Assembly: GCA_018715935.1 (NCBI GenBank)
Contig: DVKR01000008.1
Span: forward strand, 1 to 36,815
DNA from: Candidatus Aphodovivens excrementavium
Lineage (GTDB): Bacteria; Actinomycetota; Coriobacteriia; Coriobacteriales; Eggerthellaceae
Length of the DNA: 36,815 nucleotides
Direction of reading: 5' to 3'
A model generated the notes under the pieces. It was not told where the DNA came from, did not search any database, and was given only the letters and a program-made list of their open reading frames with translations. Each line of letters begins with the position of its first letter. Position 1 is the stretch's first letter. The translations under genes and the position numbers were made by a program. Positions 18,001 to 26,153 of the stretch are shown here, piece after piece.

Positions 18001-18076
18001 TCCGATCATGCCGTACGGATCCAGGCGTCGCGAGGCTGTGAAGAGTGTTGTGCGAAAGATCCGCGGTAGGAAGTAG
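15068..18076 (+). CDS. Three-domain glycosyltransferase: GT2 - DUF4422 - GT8
   Basis: The protein has 1002 residues. Domain one (about 1-230) is GT2, with FSVVIPSFGN, VVDDASTDGS and DPDD (90-93). Domain two (about 381-655) matches DUF4422: IFVSTHKD, GDNISDLNPMYCELTAQYWA and CHYRRYF. That family is found in surface-polysaccharide loci and is thought to act in glycosyl transfer. Domain three (about 661-925) is GT8, with VVFAADGNYVPML, the metal-binding DSD (767-769) and HYAGAEKPW near its end. One chain could therefore add two or three sugars in turn. The ATG at 15068 begins exactly at the GT2 fold; AGGAGG lies 13 bases upstream. An upstream start at 15014 would add 18 residues not seen in the family. 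No membrane segment is evident. GT2 and GT8 are sure; DUF4422 function is not. Confidence 0.88.
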   Translation: MPRFSVVIPSFGNANYLPDALGSVLKQSFGDWEIIVVDDASTDGSLEIAKRFSRDDGRIRVIERERNGGPHLARKAGVEACRGEYVLFLDPDDELVPESLGKLDCRLSGAKDTVVHFGMEIVPQEGSDPDSVKPFTDAANAPCDILHGKEVLAAPFNPAFGFVHDWRITQRAFPADLAKRAFGLMTCERLDRAEDAYECFVLVSLARVEETDNDIVVYRYNIGRGVTGSSMLSKEEFGAVSQRFADCCEAVDEYVSGKADHVVRCAQGLRGKLIEAAANEWHERVADEDKLDAARLLASAVGYGQAAAQLMRFVRDDSYGLIESGFDETRYNVLLSWERLSDEFAQKADTDLANYTLFSRTADYYLRQLKERQSLRTARRGDIRIFVSTHKDVDFFESEILQPIQVGSANADCRFGGILHDDRGDNISDLNPMYCELTAQYWAWKNVEADYYGFCHYRRYFDFSSNRHPESVYGEVIDRYIDKETQAKYCLDDASIEKLVRQYDVITTEIKDLRKFPGGVDTPRKQYHVAPRLVDADLDRAIGILKEMHPDYAQDADAFLDGNHSCFCNMFIMRRDIFFDYCEWLFPMLQKFVEQTDMSLYSKEALRTPGHLSERLFNIYYQHHARVGAGWKTKQLQCVRFECPDRVYDLLPPGDTGLMPVIPVVFAADGNYVPMLTTTIHSMLANASSDYYYDIFVFARGMSSEDMRIMRQVYAEPGKVSLTFYDVSRIVESYELATNNAHISIETYYRFLVQELLPHYDKVLYLDSDIIVSGDVSQLYATELGDNLLAAVRDLDFLGNVNMKGGERMRYAKDVLGMKDPYAYFQAGVLVLNTAAMRNLHSVKEWLKFASDSRYIYNDQDILNAECEGRVLFLDYRWNVMTDCMGRIANVLSYAPLREFEAYLASRNDQLITHYAGAEKPWTKRSCDMAPLYWRYARQTPFYERLVCILCGQADDDESSDDHEYAIDVNSPMRRFIDPIMPYGSRRREAVKSVVRKIRGRK

Positions 18077-18141
18077 AGTTTCCACTTCACGAGCGGTGGT
18101 TGTTCGTTGAGAGAAGGAATGAAGTAAGGGAATGAATTTGT

Positions 18142-18155
18142 CCCGCTGTTGCGGG
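18142..18155 (+). terminator. Weak hairpin before the second DUF6541-like gene
   Basis: CCCGC (18142-18146) and GCGGG (18151-18155) can pair around a TGTT loop and are followed by GTTTGTGTT. The stem is short and the T-run poor. It ends 19 bases before the ATG at 18175, so it could either end the upstream transcript or affect initiation of the next gene. Confidence 0.25.
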
Positions 18156-18174
18156 GTTTGTGTTCGGAGGGGTA

Positions 18175-20229
18175 ATGGTCTATTTCGTCTTGCAGTCATT
18201 GCTGTTGGCAGTGATGATTGCTGCGCCTGGCTTTTTGGTGTTGCACCGGTTGGGGTTTGGCGTCTTGTTTTCTCTATGTCTAGCAAGCCCGATTTCAATT
18301 GTTTTGTATTGCCTCGAAGGGGTGTTTTTTTCGCTACTGGGGGTATCTTGCAGTGGGGCTCTCCTGTTCGGCGTTTCTCTTGCGGTGGCGGCGTTGTTGG
18401 ATCTAACCAGGCTGTTGCCTAAGGGGCGCATTGCTTGTCCCGTTGCGCTGTCCTCAGGTAAAGCTGAATTCGCGATCCTTGGTGCCTATGTTGTGTTTTC
18501 GCTCGCCGTTTTGGCGTACTTTTTCGTAAGGAACCTCTCCGATTATGACTCCGTTGTTCAGGGGTTCGATACCGCGTACCATCTAGGGCTGGCTCGAAGC
18601 TTTTTGGATTCCGGGAACTATTCGTTTCTCTTTCCGACATTGTATCCGGCGGAATCGGTCGATTTTGAGCCTCCGATGGAAGGAGGGCCATTCTACCCTG
18701 CGGCTTGGCATGTCCTTGCAGCGATGCTGGCGTCCGTTTCGGGGATAAGCGTCGGTTTTGCGGCGAATGCAACTAATTACGTCGTTGGATCGGTTGTCTT
18801 TGCTGGTGGCATGTTTGCCTTTCTTAAGCTGTTGCTGGGTAAAGATAGGCTGGCCTTGTTAGCAGGCTCTTTTTTATCTTTTGCGTTCGTTGCATTCCCG
18901 TGGGCTCTGATAGTCCGTGGAGAGCAATTCCCCCAGTTACTGGCATTTGCGCTGCTTCCGTCAGTCATTTCCTTCTATCTAATTTGTCTGGAACGCTCTG
19001 CGAAGGCCTGTAACAGATTGGTTTCGGCAATTTGTTTTGTGCTGGGGATGGCAGCTTTGGCGTTGTCTCAGACGAATGCTCTCTTCTCTGCCGGCGTGTT
19101 TTGCGCGGCGTTCACGTTAGCGCTTCTATTCAGGCGGGCGAAAGAGCCTGGGCGCAATAGAAGGAAGCGCTTTGTTGCTGTGGGAGCGTTCGGTGTATTC
19201 GTGGTGATTGTCTGGGTCGTTGCGTTTAATTTGCCGTTTATGCAAGCTATTGTCTGGTTTTCGTGGGAACCTTATTCCAGCTTTTCCGAGGCACTTATGC
19301 GTTGGCTCACGTTGGCGCTGGGAGAAGACTCGCGGCAGCAGATAGTGCTTGCCACTTTGGTCTTGATGGGGGTTCTTCTTGTTATTGCGCGAAAACGGGA
19401 TATTTGGCTTGCGGTACTGTGGCTTATTTTGGGTGCGTTCTATATCGTCGATGTAGCCACATCGGGGTTTGCCAAGCATTTTCTAACCGGCTTTTGGTAT
19501 ACGGACTATGATCGCATTGCGGCTATGCTTGCGATTTTTACGATTCCTCTCGCATGCTATGGGTTCTCTTTTTTCGTCAGACTATTGGCAGGCGGCATCG
19601 CGAAGATTCGCGTTTCGCAAGCTGATAGCTCATACGTTGTAGGGGCGACGGGCGTTTTCCTTGCCTGCCTGTGCCTTGTGGGGATCTTCTCTCCGAGCTA
19701 CACCATAGCGAGAGAGCCAAATGCGACGGCGTTTGGAGATGTGTATGACAGAATGGCGACTGTCAATAGCATTGAGTTCCCGGGGGTATTCAATGCTTCA
19801 GAGAGGCATTTTGTCGAGAGAGCCCAGGAAAAAATGGATCCAGGCGCCGTCGTGATTTCCAATCCCGATGATGGCAGTTGCTTTGCTTATGGTATGTACG
19901 ATATGAACTTGTATTATCGACGGCACTTCATTCGGGGCGTTGCCGACGAGAAGGACGGTTTGCCGGAGAGCGAAGATAGCAGGTTGATACGACTGCATCT
20001 TGCCGATTATGCGTCAGACCCGGCTGTTCGGGAAGCCGTGTCGGATGTCGGAGCCCGCTATGTCCTGCTTTTAGACGATCCTAAGGTCACTAAAGACAAC
20101 TCGGTGTTCCACACCTACCGCTGGGAGGACTGGGTTGGCTTGGAGACGATAAACGAGGAAACTCCAGGATTCAAACTTTTGCTCTCGGATGGCGATATGC
20201 ATCTGTACGAGATAAACGACGAAACTTAA
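18175..20229 (+). CDS. Large multi-pass membrane protein, DUF6541-like; possible GT-C glycosyltransferase (copy 2)
   Basis: The protein has 684 residues, about twelve membrane segments and a soluble C-terminal domain. It shares with the copies at 2769 and 21354 the loop GFDTAYHLGLARSFLDSG, FYPAAWHVLAA, GFWYTDYDR, NPDDGSCFAYG and a LLSDGDMHLYEI end. An acidic first loop followed by a YP..W motif fits GT-C enzymes such as those that use undecaprenyl-phosphate sugars outside the membrane; this is inference. The ATG at 18175 follows GGAGGGG and gives the same N-terminus length as the paralogues; GTG at 18160 is the alternative. Base composition is more AT-rich than that of copy 3, so the copies are not recent duplicates. 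It is followed by a GT2 gene. Confidence 0.8.
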   Translation: MVYFVLQSLLLAVMIAAPGFLVLHRLGFGVLFSLCLASPISIVLYCLEGVFFSLLGVSCSGALLFGVSLAVAALLDLTRLLPKGRIACPVALSSGKAEFAILGAYVVFSLAVLAYFFVRNLSDYDSVVQGFDTAYHLGLARSFLDSGNYSFLFPTLYPAESVDFEPPMEGGPFYPAAWHVLAAMLASVSGISVGFAANATNYVVGSVVFAGGMFAFLKLLLGKDRLALLAGSFLSFAFVAFPWALIVRGEQFPQLLAFALLPSVISFYLICLERSAKACNRLVSAICFVLGMAALALSQTNALFSAGVFCAAFTLALLFRRAKEPGRNRRKRFVAVGAFGVFVVIVWVVAFNLPFMQAIVWFSWEPYSSFSEALMRWLTLALGEDSRQQIVLATLVLMGVLLVIARKRDIWLAVLWLILGAFYIVDVATSGFAKHFLTGFWYTDYDRIAAMLAIFTIPLACYGFSFFVRLLAGGIAKIRVSQADSSYVVGATGVFLACLCLVGIFSPSYTIAREPNATAFGDVYDRMATVNSIEFPGVFNASERHFVERAQEKMDPGAVVISNPDDGSCFAYGMYDMNLYYRRHFIRGVADEKDGLPESEDSRLIRLHLADYASDPAVREAVSDVGARYVLLLDDPKVTKDNSVFHTYRWEDWVGLETINEETPGFKLLLSDGDMHLYEINDET

Positions 20230-20279
20230 TGGTGCGCCGTCGGGCTCGTATACGCTCTAGATGGTGAGCAGAACGGGAT

Positions 20280-20285
20280 TATAAT
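20280..20285 (+). promoter_or_regulatory. Candidate -10 element before a GT2 gene
   Basis: A perfect TATAAT lies in the 98-base gap after the DUF6541-like gene, 42 bases before the preferred ATG at 20328. No clear -35 is seen. An in-frame ATG at 20295 lies nine bases after this -10, so a nearly leaderless transcript giving a slightly longer protein is also possible. Confidence 0.4.
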
Positions 20286-20327
20286 TTGCTTGCTATGCGT
20301 TTTGGATTGTATATGGTAAGGAATGAT

Positions 20328-21317
20328 ATGTCTGATTCTAAAGAGCCCGTGCCTGCGGTATCGGTGCTAACGCCAGTTTATAACGTTGCGCAGTATCTAC
20401 CACAATGCCTAGATAGCCTTCAGAGCCAAAAGCTAGAGAACATCGAGTTTATTTGCATCAACGATGGTTCAACCGACAATTCGCTGGAGATTCTTCAGAG
20501 CTACGCTGCAAAAGATTCGCGTTTTCGCATCATCGACAAGTCCAATTCGGGCTATGGTGCGAGTATGAACCTTGGGATTAAGGCGGCGCGCGGGGAGTAT
20601 GTGGGCATTGTAGAATCGGATGACTTTGCGTCGCCGAATATGTTCAAGAAACTCTATTCCTACGCTAAAAAGCATGACTGCGATTTAGTGAAATCTAATT
20701 ACTTCGAATATGCGGGAGGGCGCAATCGCCGCATTCGCGCTTTTCACGGGTTCAGATATTACAAGGTGTTCGACCCGGCGGAAAACGTGCGCGTATTGCG
20801 TGTGCTGCCCATTATCTGGACGGGGTTGTACCGGCGCCAGATGCTTCTTAATGAAGAGGTGTGGTTTAATGAATCGCCGGGGGCTTCATATCAGGATGCA
20901 TCTTTTGTTTTCCGGGCATGGATTTCTTCCAAACGAGCAGCTTTGCTGCCGGGATCGTACTTGCATTATCGCGTTGATAACGAAGCGTCGTCAGTAAAGT
21001 CTTCGGCGAAAATCTATGCGGTATGCGACGAACATGGCATGAGCGAAGCGTGCATTCGTAAGGATCCAAAGCTATGGGAAACGTATGCTCCTACGCTGAA
21101 CGGCATTAAGTTTGACGGATATCGTTGGAACTACAACCGCATTGCGTTCGAATATCGCGAGGGATTTGTATTGCGATGGGTTCAAGAGTTTCGGCAAGCG
21201 CGGGACGAAGGCACGCTGAAACGAGAGATCTTTGATCCTGATAGCTGGCGTATTGTGCAAGAATTATTAGAGGGGGATGTGCCGGCCTTTTTGGAGAAAT
21301 ACCGCAATGAGTTGTGA
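20328..21317 (+). CDS. GT2 family glycosyltransferase
   Basis: The protein has 329 residues. The GT-A domain shows VSVLTPVYNVAQYL (11-24), CINDGSTDNS (43-52), a Gly-rich SGYGASMNLG stretch and the metal site ESDD (96-99), where Glu replaces the more usual Asp. The ATG at 20328 is chosen because AAGGA lies five bases upstream. In-frame starts at 20286 and 20295 would add 11-14 residues; the second would suit a nearly leaderless mRNA from the TATAAT at 20280. It sits between two DUF6541-like genes and probably acts on the same polymer. The sugar is unknown. Confidence 0.83.
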   Translation: MSDSKEPVPAVSVLTPVYNVAQYLPQCLDSLQSQKLENIEFICINDGSTDNSLEILQSYAAKDSRFRIIDKSNSGYGASMNLGIKAARGEYVGIVESDDFASPNMFKKLYSYAKKHDCDLVKSNYFEYAGGRNRRIRAFHGFRYYKVFDPAENVRVLRVLPIIWTGLYRRQMLLNEEVWFNESPGASYQDASFVFRAWISSKRAALLPGSYLHYRVDNEASSVKSSAKIYAVCDEHGMSEACIRKDPKLWETYAPTLNGIKFDGYRWNYNRIAFEYREGFVLRWVQEFRQARDEGTLKREIFDPDSWRIVQELLEGDVPAFLEKYRNEL

Positions 21318-21353
21318 GTGAAGATTCGTTCGATTTGCCAGAAAGGATAGATC

Positions 21354-23516
21354 ATGTGGGGGAGCTTCGCGCTGAGTGTGTGCATTCTCGTGGCGTTGGT
21401 GTATCTTCCCGGCTCTATTCTGTTCAGGGCTTTTCGATTCCCGCGTGTCGATTCGCTTGCGCTTGCTCCCGTTGTGACCGTCGTTGGCATTACGCTTTTA
21501 GGAATCGTCTATCCACGCATTGGCATTACCTGCACGTGGGTGTCGGTGGGTGCACCGCTAGTTGCAGTTGGCGTTATGGGTGGGATAGCCGTGCTGTTTA
21601 TGGCGAATCGGGGTGCCAAAGTGTGCCCTGGCGGCAAGGGAGTCGATTCGAAAGCTTTCGGTAAAGCAAAAGCGAACAGGCGCCCCCGCTCGCTTTCCTT
21701 CGACGCATGGTGTTTGCTCGCCTATGTGGCGGTCGGCGTCATCGTTTCAACTGTCTTCTTCGTCGGCACGCTCGATGGGCCCGATTCCTACGTTCAGGAA
21801 TACGACAACCTGCACCATTTGGGCATCACCCGTGCGTTCGTCGAGTCGGGCAACTGGACGTCTCTCGACGACACGCTCTATCCGCTTCCGCAGGAGGCGA
21901 ACGTCAACCCGCTTCCCGCCAAGACGTTTTATCCTAAGGGGTGGAACTGCCTCGCCGCCTTTCCTGTGAGCGTGCTGGGCGTTTCGGTGGCTCTTGCGGG
22001 CAATGCCGTGAACTTCGTGCTTATCGCCGTGGTGCTGCCGGTGAGCATGTTCTCCTTTTTGCGGGTGGTATTTTACCGACGCCGCCCCGTTATCGCTTTC
22101 GGTGCGTTGTGCCCTCTCGCCTTCACGGCGTTTCCTTGGGCGTTTCTCATTTTCGGACCGCTGTATCCCAACCTTCTGGCGTTTGCCATCATGCCGGCGC
22201 TGATGGGCTCGTTTGTGCGTCTGCTGTCGCCTGGGGTGCCGCGCAGGCGTCGGGTGTGCGAGGCCGTGGTGTTTGTTCTGGGTCTTGCGGCGCTCGTTTT
22301 AGCGCAGCCTAACGCCGTGTTCACCCTGGGGGTCGTGCTTGCGCCCTATATCGTGTGGCGTGCGGCGCATCTTGCCGATCTGTTCAAGGCAGGCTCTTCG
22401 GCGATGTGGCGATTGCGCGCGACGTTGTTCGGCTTGCTGGCGGTCGCCCTAATCGCGGGAGTGTGGGCGTTTTGTTTCTCGCTTCCCATGCTGTCGGCGG
22501 TGGTGTGGTATGACTGGCCTGCGTTCATGGGCGTGCCCGAGGCGGTGCTCGGCAGCCTAACGTTCACCTTCCGCATGGGCGTTCCGCAAATCGCTTTGGC
22601 TGTGTTTGTGCTGGTGGGAATAGTATTTTCATTGCGCAAACGCCGATACCTCTGGCTTTCTTTCTCGTTTCTGCTGCCGTGCTTTATTTACATCGTGGAC
22701 GTGACGCAAAACGGCATGTTTAAGCATTTCGTTGCAGGCTTTTGGTACACCGACTCTTTGCGTATCGCCGCTATGGTCGCCTTCTCCGCGATCCCTTTGG
22801 CGGCTCTGGGCTTGCAAACGGCGTTTGTGTGGGTGCGCTGGCTGGCGCGTCGCGCATGTCGAAGGCGGGGCGTTTCGGCTGGCGGCGTCGCTCGCGGACT
22901 GTCGGCGGGCATAGGCGTTGCCATTGCCGCCGTGTTCGCTGTGGCGGTGTTTTTGCCTATCGGATCACAGGAAAACGCCGAACCCCAGAGAGGGGCCAAC
23001 CCTCAGGAGAACGCTGCGGGGTTGCGCACCGCCTTTGGGGCGGTGTCGAAGTCCTTAACGGAGATGAACAGCTTCAACCACCCGCGCGTCTACGACCTGA
23101 AAGAAGAGCAGTTCGTTCGCATGGTACAGCGCTTCCTTCCTTACGATGCGATGGTCATCAATTTTCCCGACGACGGAAGCGCGTTCGCGTATGCGCAAAA
23201 CGGCCTAAACGCCTACTATCGCTACGTGTGGACCTACGGCAGCGACACCGAAACCAAGGAGAGCAAGGTCATCCGCCGCGGGCTTAACCGCATAGCGGAG
23301 GACGAAGAGGTGCGCCAGGCGGTCGAGAAGATCGGCGCGCGTTACTTGCTGCTGCTGGACAAAGGAATGTCGTCGCGCGATGGGCGCTGGCTGTTCTCGT
23401 ACTTCAACCGGGGCGATACGTGGAGCGGGATAGAAACCATCGACGACAACACGCCGGGGTTCACCGTGGTTGCGGCTCAAGACGACATGCGTCTGTATCG
23501 CATCGATGGCATGTAG
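21354..23516 (+). CDS. Large multi-pass membrane protein, DUF6541-like; possible GT-C glycosyltransferase (copy 3)
   Basis: The protein has 720 residues with about twelve membrane segments and a C-terminal soluble domain. It shares with the other two copies an MWGSF start, the loop EYDNLHHLGITRAFVESG, FYPKGWNCLAA, GFWYTDSLR, FPDDGSAFAYA and an end QDDMRLYRI. It has an extra basic stretch around residues 490-510 (RRACRRRG), probably in a cytoplasmic loop. It starts 36 bases after the GT2 gene with AAAGGA upstream, so the two are likely co-transcribed. The sequence is richer in GC than copy 2. A role as a GT-C type transferase acting outside is inference from the acidic loop and topology. Confidence 0.8.
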   Translation: MWGSFALSVCILVALVYLPGSILFRAFRFPRVDSLALAPVVTVVGITLLGIVYPRIGITCTWVSVGAPLVAVGVMGGIAVLFMANRGAKVCPGGKGVDSKAFGKAKANRRPRSLSFDAWCLLAYVAVGVIVSTVFFVGTLDGPDSYVQEYDNLHHLGITRAFVESGNWTSLDDTLYPLPQEANVNPLPAKTFYPKGWNCLAAFPVSVLGVSVALAGNAVNFVLIAVVLPVSMFSFLRVVFYRRRPVIAFGALCPLAFTAFPWAFLIFGPLYPNLLAFAIMPALMGSFVRLLSPGVPRRRRVCEAVVFVLGLAALVLAQPNAVFTLGVVLAPYIVWRAAHLADLFKAGSSAMWRLRATLFGLLAVALIAGVWAFCFSLPMLSAVVWYDWPAFMGVPEAVLGSLTFTFRMGVPQIALAVFVLVGIVFSLRKRRYLWLSFSFLLPCFIYIVDVTQNGMFKHFVAGFWYTDSLRIAAMVAFSAIPLAALGLQTAFVWVRWLARRACRRRGVSAGGVARGLSAGIGVAIAAVFAVAVFLPIGSQENAEPQRGANPQENAAGLRTAFGAVSKSLTEMNSFNHPRVYDLKEEQFVRMVQRFLPYDAMVINFPDDGSAFAYAQNGLNAYYRYVWTYGSDTETKESKVIRRGLNRIAEDEEVRQAVEKIGARYLLLLDKGMSSRDGRWLFSYFNRGDTWSGIETIDDNTPGFTVVAAQDDMRLYRIDGM

Positions 23517-23620
23517 GGCGCTTAGGAGCTTTGTTCGAAAAGCAAGGTGATAAGGACGCACGCTGCGGGCCTTGGCTTATGCGGGCGGCGCCGGTAGAGG
23601 CGTGTGCCGGCAGGCGTCGG

Positions 23621-24850
23621 CTAGCCGTGGTGTGAGTGGCGCGTTGCAGCCAATACTGCAATGCCCACCGCCATTCCTATGACAAACGAAACGCCGATAA
23701 CCACGTTGAGGCCGTTCATATACCACAAGTCCGTGCAAGGAACCATCAGTACCGCGCAGGAGATCAAAGACGTGATGCTAATGCCTGCTGCCAGATAGTA
23801 GCGCCTCATTACCACCAGAAGGTCGGTAAGAAGCGCGGCTGCCGCCATAGCGGAGGCGGCTGCCATGGCGGGCACTATCATCCAGGAATAGTCGGCGATG
23901 TCGGAGCCGTACACCAACTCGATAACGGGCGCTCCGAACAGTGCCGAAAGCGCCAGGCACACAGCGATAACGCCTGCCATTCCGCCGAACAGCTTTATCA
24001 GCTGACTGCGCAGCTCCGCTTTGTTTCGCTGCGTCCAGCTGCGGGCGATGGGCACCAGAAAGGGGCTGTAGAGGTAGTTCGCCATCACCTGCACAAGCAC
24101 GCACGGCGTGGCTACCGCCGCGTAGATGCCCAGAGCCTCTTCGCCGTACGACAGGCCGAACCACTGGCGCGCCAACGTTGCCACCGCGCCGTAGGCGAGG
24201 TTCGACACCACGTTTGGCGCGCACAGGCGAAACATTTGCCCGCAGATGGAAGGCGTGAGCCTGAGGCTTACGGCGTCGCATTTGCGCGAATGGGGAACAT
24301 CGTAGAGAACCGTCACCGCAACGCAGCAGGCGAACATGGCGAGGAAGGCAAGCATCAGAGAACCGCATGCAATAAGCACGGCGGAAAACGCCGCGATGGA
24401 AAGCACGCCGCGCACTCCCTGAGAGATGCCGATGAAGTCCATGCGCTCTGCCTTTTGGTCGATGCCGTAGAGCACGTTGGCGAACGCTTCGTCTGCCTTG
24501 AACAGCAGATACGCCGCCATCGCAATGCCGGTGGCAATGTCGGAGGCAATGATGAGCGAGTAGGCGATGCACGCTACCGACGCGATGGCGATAGTTACCA
24601 CGCGAAAGGCCACATAGTTGCTTGACGAGAACCTGTTTTCGATGTCGGACACCTGAAACGTGCGCATGCTGTAGGTGGCAAACGCGTAGAAGATATTGCC
24701 GGTTGCCATCGCGAACGCCAGGATGCCCGAGTTCTCGTAGGATGAGGACAGAACCACAACAAGAATGGTGGTCAGCCACTGGCAACCCTGATACGTGAGG
24801 CAGCCGACGGTGTTCCAGAGCAGATTCTGTTTGAGCGAAAGCTCTTTCAT
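23621..24850 (-). CDS. Wzx-like polysaccharide flippase (MOP superfamily)
   Basis: The protein has 409 residues, almost all hydrophobic, with about twelve predicted membrane segments. The N-terminal LLWNTVGCLTYQGCQW stretch matches the paralogue at 32358 (ILWNSVGSLSYLACQW), as does the later FQVSDIE / YQISDIN motif. The family moves lipid-linked oligosaccharide units across the membrane, usually followed by a Wzy polymerase; no clear Wzy is seen here. The ATG at 24850 has AAAGGA six bases upstream; an upstream ATG at 24871 is less well placed. It is convergent with the third DUF6541-like gene and divergent from the GT2 gene at 25032. Confidence 0.85.
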   Translation of the reverse strand: MKELSLKQNLLWNTVGCLTYQGCQWLTTILVVVLSSSYENSGILAFAMATGNIFYAFATYSMRTFQVSDIENRFSSSNYVAFRVVTIAIASVACIAYSLIIASDIATGIAMAAYLLFKADEAFANVLYGIDQKAERMDFIGISQGVRGVLSIAAFSAVLIACGSLMLAFLAMFACCVAVTVLYDVPHSRKCDAVSLRLTPSICGQMFRLCAPNVVSNLAYGAVATLARQWFGLSYGEEALGIYAAVATPCVLVQVMANYLYSPFLVPIARSWTQRNKAELRSQLIKLFGGMAGVIAVCLALSALFGAPVIELVYGSDIADYSWMIVPAMAAASAMAAAALLTDLLVVMRRYYLAAGISITSLISCAVLMVPCTDLWYMNGLNVVIGVSFVIGMAVGIAVLAATRHSHHG

Positions 24851-24968
24851 CGGGTCCTTTCGACGTTGCATGTTCGGCGCTTTGCAGATTGTGCTTCAAA
24901 GAAACCTAAGTACTGCTGCAAGGCGGTTTTCACCATACAGCTTTCAGGAAGCGCGATCTATGGATGTC

Positions 24969-24997
24969 TTAACCGAACCCGGAAAACACTATACAAT
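24969..24997 (+). promoter_or_regulatory. Candidate sigma-70-type promoter for the GT2 gene at 25032
   Basis: TTAACC (24969-24974) and TACAAT (24992-24997) are 17 bases apart and end 34 bases before the ATG at 25032. The -10 matches five of six consensus bases and the -35 four of six. Confidence 0.5.
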
Positions 24998-25031
24998 GAC
25001 TCCTTACATTGCAAGATGAGGGGAGGGCATA

Positions 25032-26102
25032 ATGAGCTGCCTGCAGGGCGCTGAAACAGGAGATGCTTCAATTAAGGCGAGCATTATCGTGCCGTGCTAC
25101 AACGTGGAGAAGTACCTCCCGCGTTGTCTGGATTCATTGGTTGGACAGACCCTTGAAGACATCGAGATAATATGCGTCAATGACGGCTCTTCCGACCATT
25201 GCATCGACATCTTGCGCGATTACGAGGCGCGCTACCCCGGCAAAGTGGTCGTTATCGACAAGCAAAACGAGGGCGTGTGGAAAGGCCGTCGCGACGCTTT
25301 TGCTATAGCGCGCGGCGAATACATAGGATTTGTGGATAGCGACGATTACGTGGCGCCTGATTTTGCGGAGTCTCTCTATGTTGCCGCCAAGGAATCAGAT
25401 GCCGACATCTCGGTGTGCGGGTTCCATCGAGTGGATGTAGATTCGGGCGAGATCCTTACTACTGAAATGACCGAGCCACGTGCACCTATTGACGTGGCGC
25501 AATGTCCTGAGCGCTTGCTTGAGCTCAACGGCGCCTCATGGAATAAGTTTTTTTCGGCGCATTTGATGAAGGATCTGCCTGACTTGCCCAACCCACCATG
25601 CATTTTCGATGACATGATGATGCATTTGCTTGTGTTTCCCCAGGTAAAAAATATTGCGTTTGTAGACAAGCCTTTGGTGTTCTACTTTATTCGCAACGAT
25701 TCCATCATGACCACCATCGACAAGAGCAAGATTGAGTCCACCTATCAGGCAATGCTCGATGTGCGCGCGGTGTACGATCGTCTGGGCGCGTTGAGCCGTC
25801 TTGGCGAGTTTTTGGATGCGGCGGCCTTCCTTCACCTGGGCGTTTCGTTAATGTTCCGTGTGTCTTACGACAAAACCGCCAATCTCAAGCAGATCCTTGC
25901 GGAGAACACGGCCTATCTCGATAACCGGTTTCCCACCTGGCGTACCTCCGATGTCATCTCGTCGGCGAACGCCAAGCGCTTTGGCGGAGTGTTCGGGCGT
26001 CTGAACTGGGCGAAGCGCATCTACACCCTGCATCTTATGGGGCCGGCGCTTGCATGCTATCGCTTCGCCATTTCGAAGCTGCATATCGACATCAAGTGGT
26101 AG
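25032..26102 (+). CDS. GT2 family glycosyltransferase
   Basis: The protein has 356 residues. Catalytic motifs are ASIIVPCYNVEKYL (16-29), CVNDGSSDHC (48-57) and the metal site DSDDY (102-106). The usual Asn-rich stretch that positions the donor reads NEGVWKGRRDAFAIARG here, with Val-Trp-Lys where most relatives have small residues; this may signal a different donor or acceptor. GAGGGGAGGG ends a few bases before the ATG. The gene stands alone between a divergent flippase and a convergent LicD-family gene, with its own promoter. Confidence 0.84.
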   Translation: MSCLQGAETGDASIKASIIVPCYNVEKYLPRCLDSLVGQTLEDIEIICVNDGSSDHCIDILRDYEARYPGKVVVIDKQNEGVWKGRRDAFAIARGEYIGFVDSDDYVAPDFAESLYVAAKESDADISVCGFHRVDVDSGEILTTEMTEPRAPIDVAQCPERLLELNGASWNKFFSAHLMKDLPDLPNPPCIFDDMMMHLLVFPQVKNIAFVDKPLVFYFIRNDSIMTTIDKSKIESTYQAMLDVRAVYDRLGALSRLGEFLDAAAFLHLGVSLMFRVSYDKTANLKQILAENTAYLDNRFPTWRTSDVISSANAKRFGGVFGRLNWAKRIYTLHLMGPALACYRFAISKLHIDIKW

Positions 26103-26115
26103 GACGCGACGGAGA

Positions 26116-26134
26116 GCGGCGTTTTTGACGCCGC
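26116..26134. terminator. Hairpin between convergent genes
   Basis: Perfect seven-base arms GCGGCGT (26116-26122) and ACGCCGC (26128-26134) surround a TTTTG loop in the 51-base gap between the GT2 gene (stop 26102) and the convergent LicD-family gene (stop 26154). There is no T-run on either side, but the position suits a two-way terminator. Confidence 0.4.
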
Positions 26135-26153
26135 CCGCCAGGAGGCTTTTGGG

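Noticed and set aside
23517..23620. Possible terminator or small RNA in the gap between the third DUF6541-like gene and the convergent flippase
   Set aside because: GC-rich inverted stretches exist, but no arm longer than about five bases and no T-run could be supported by eye.
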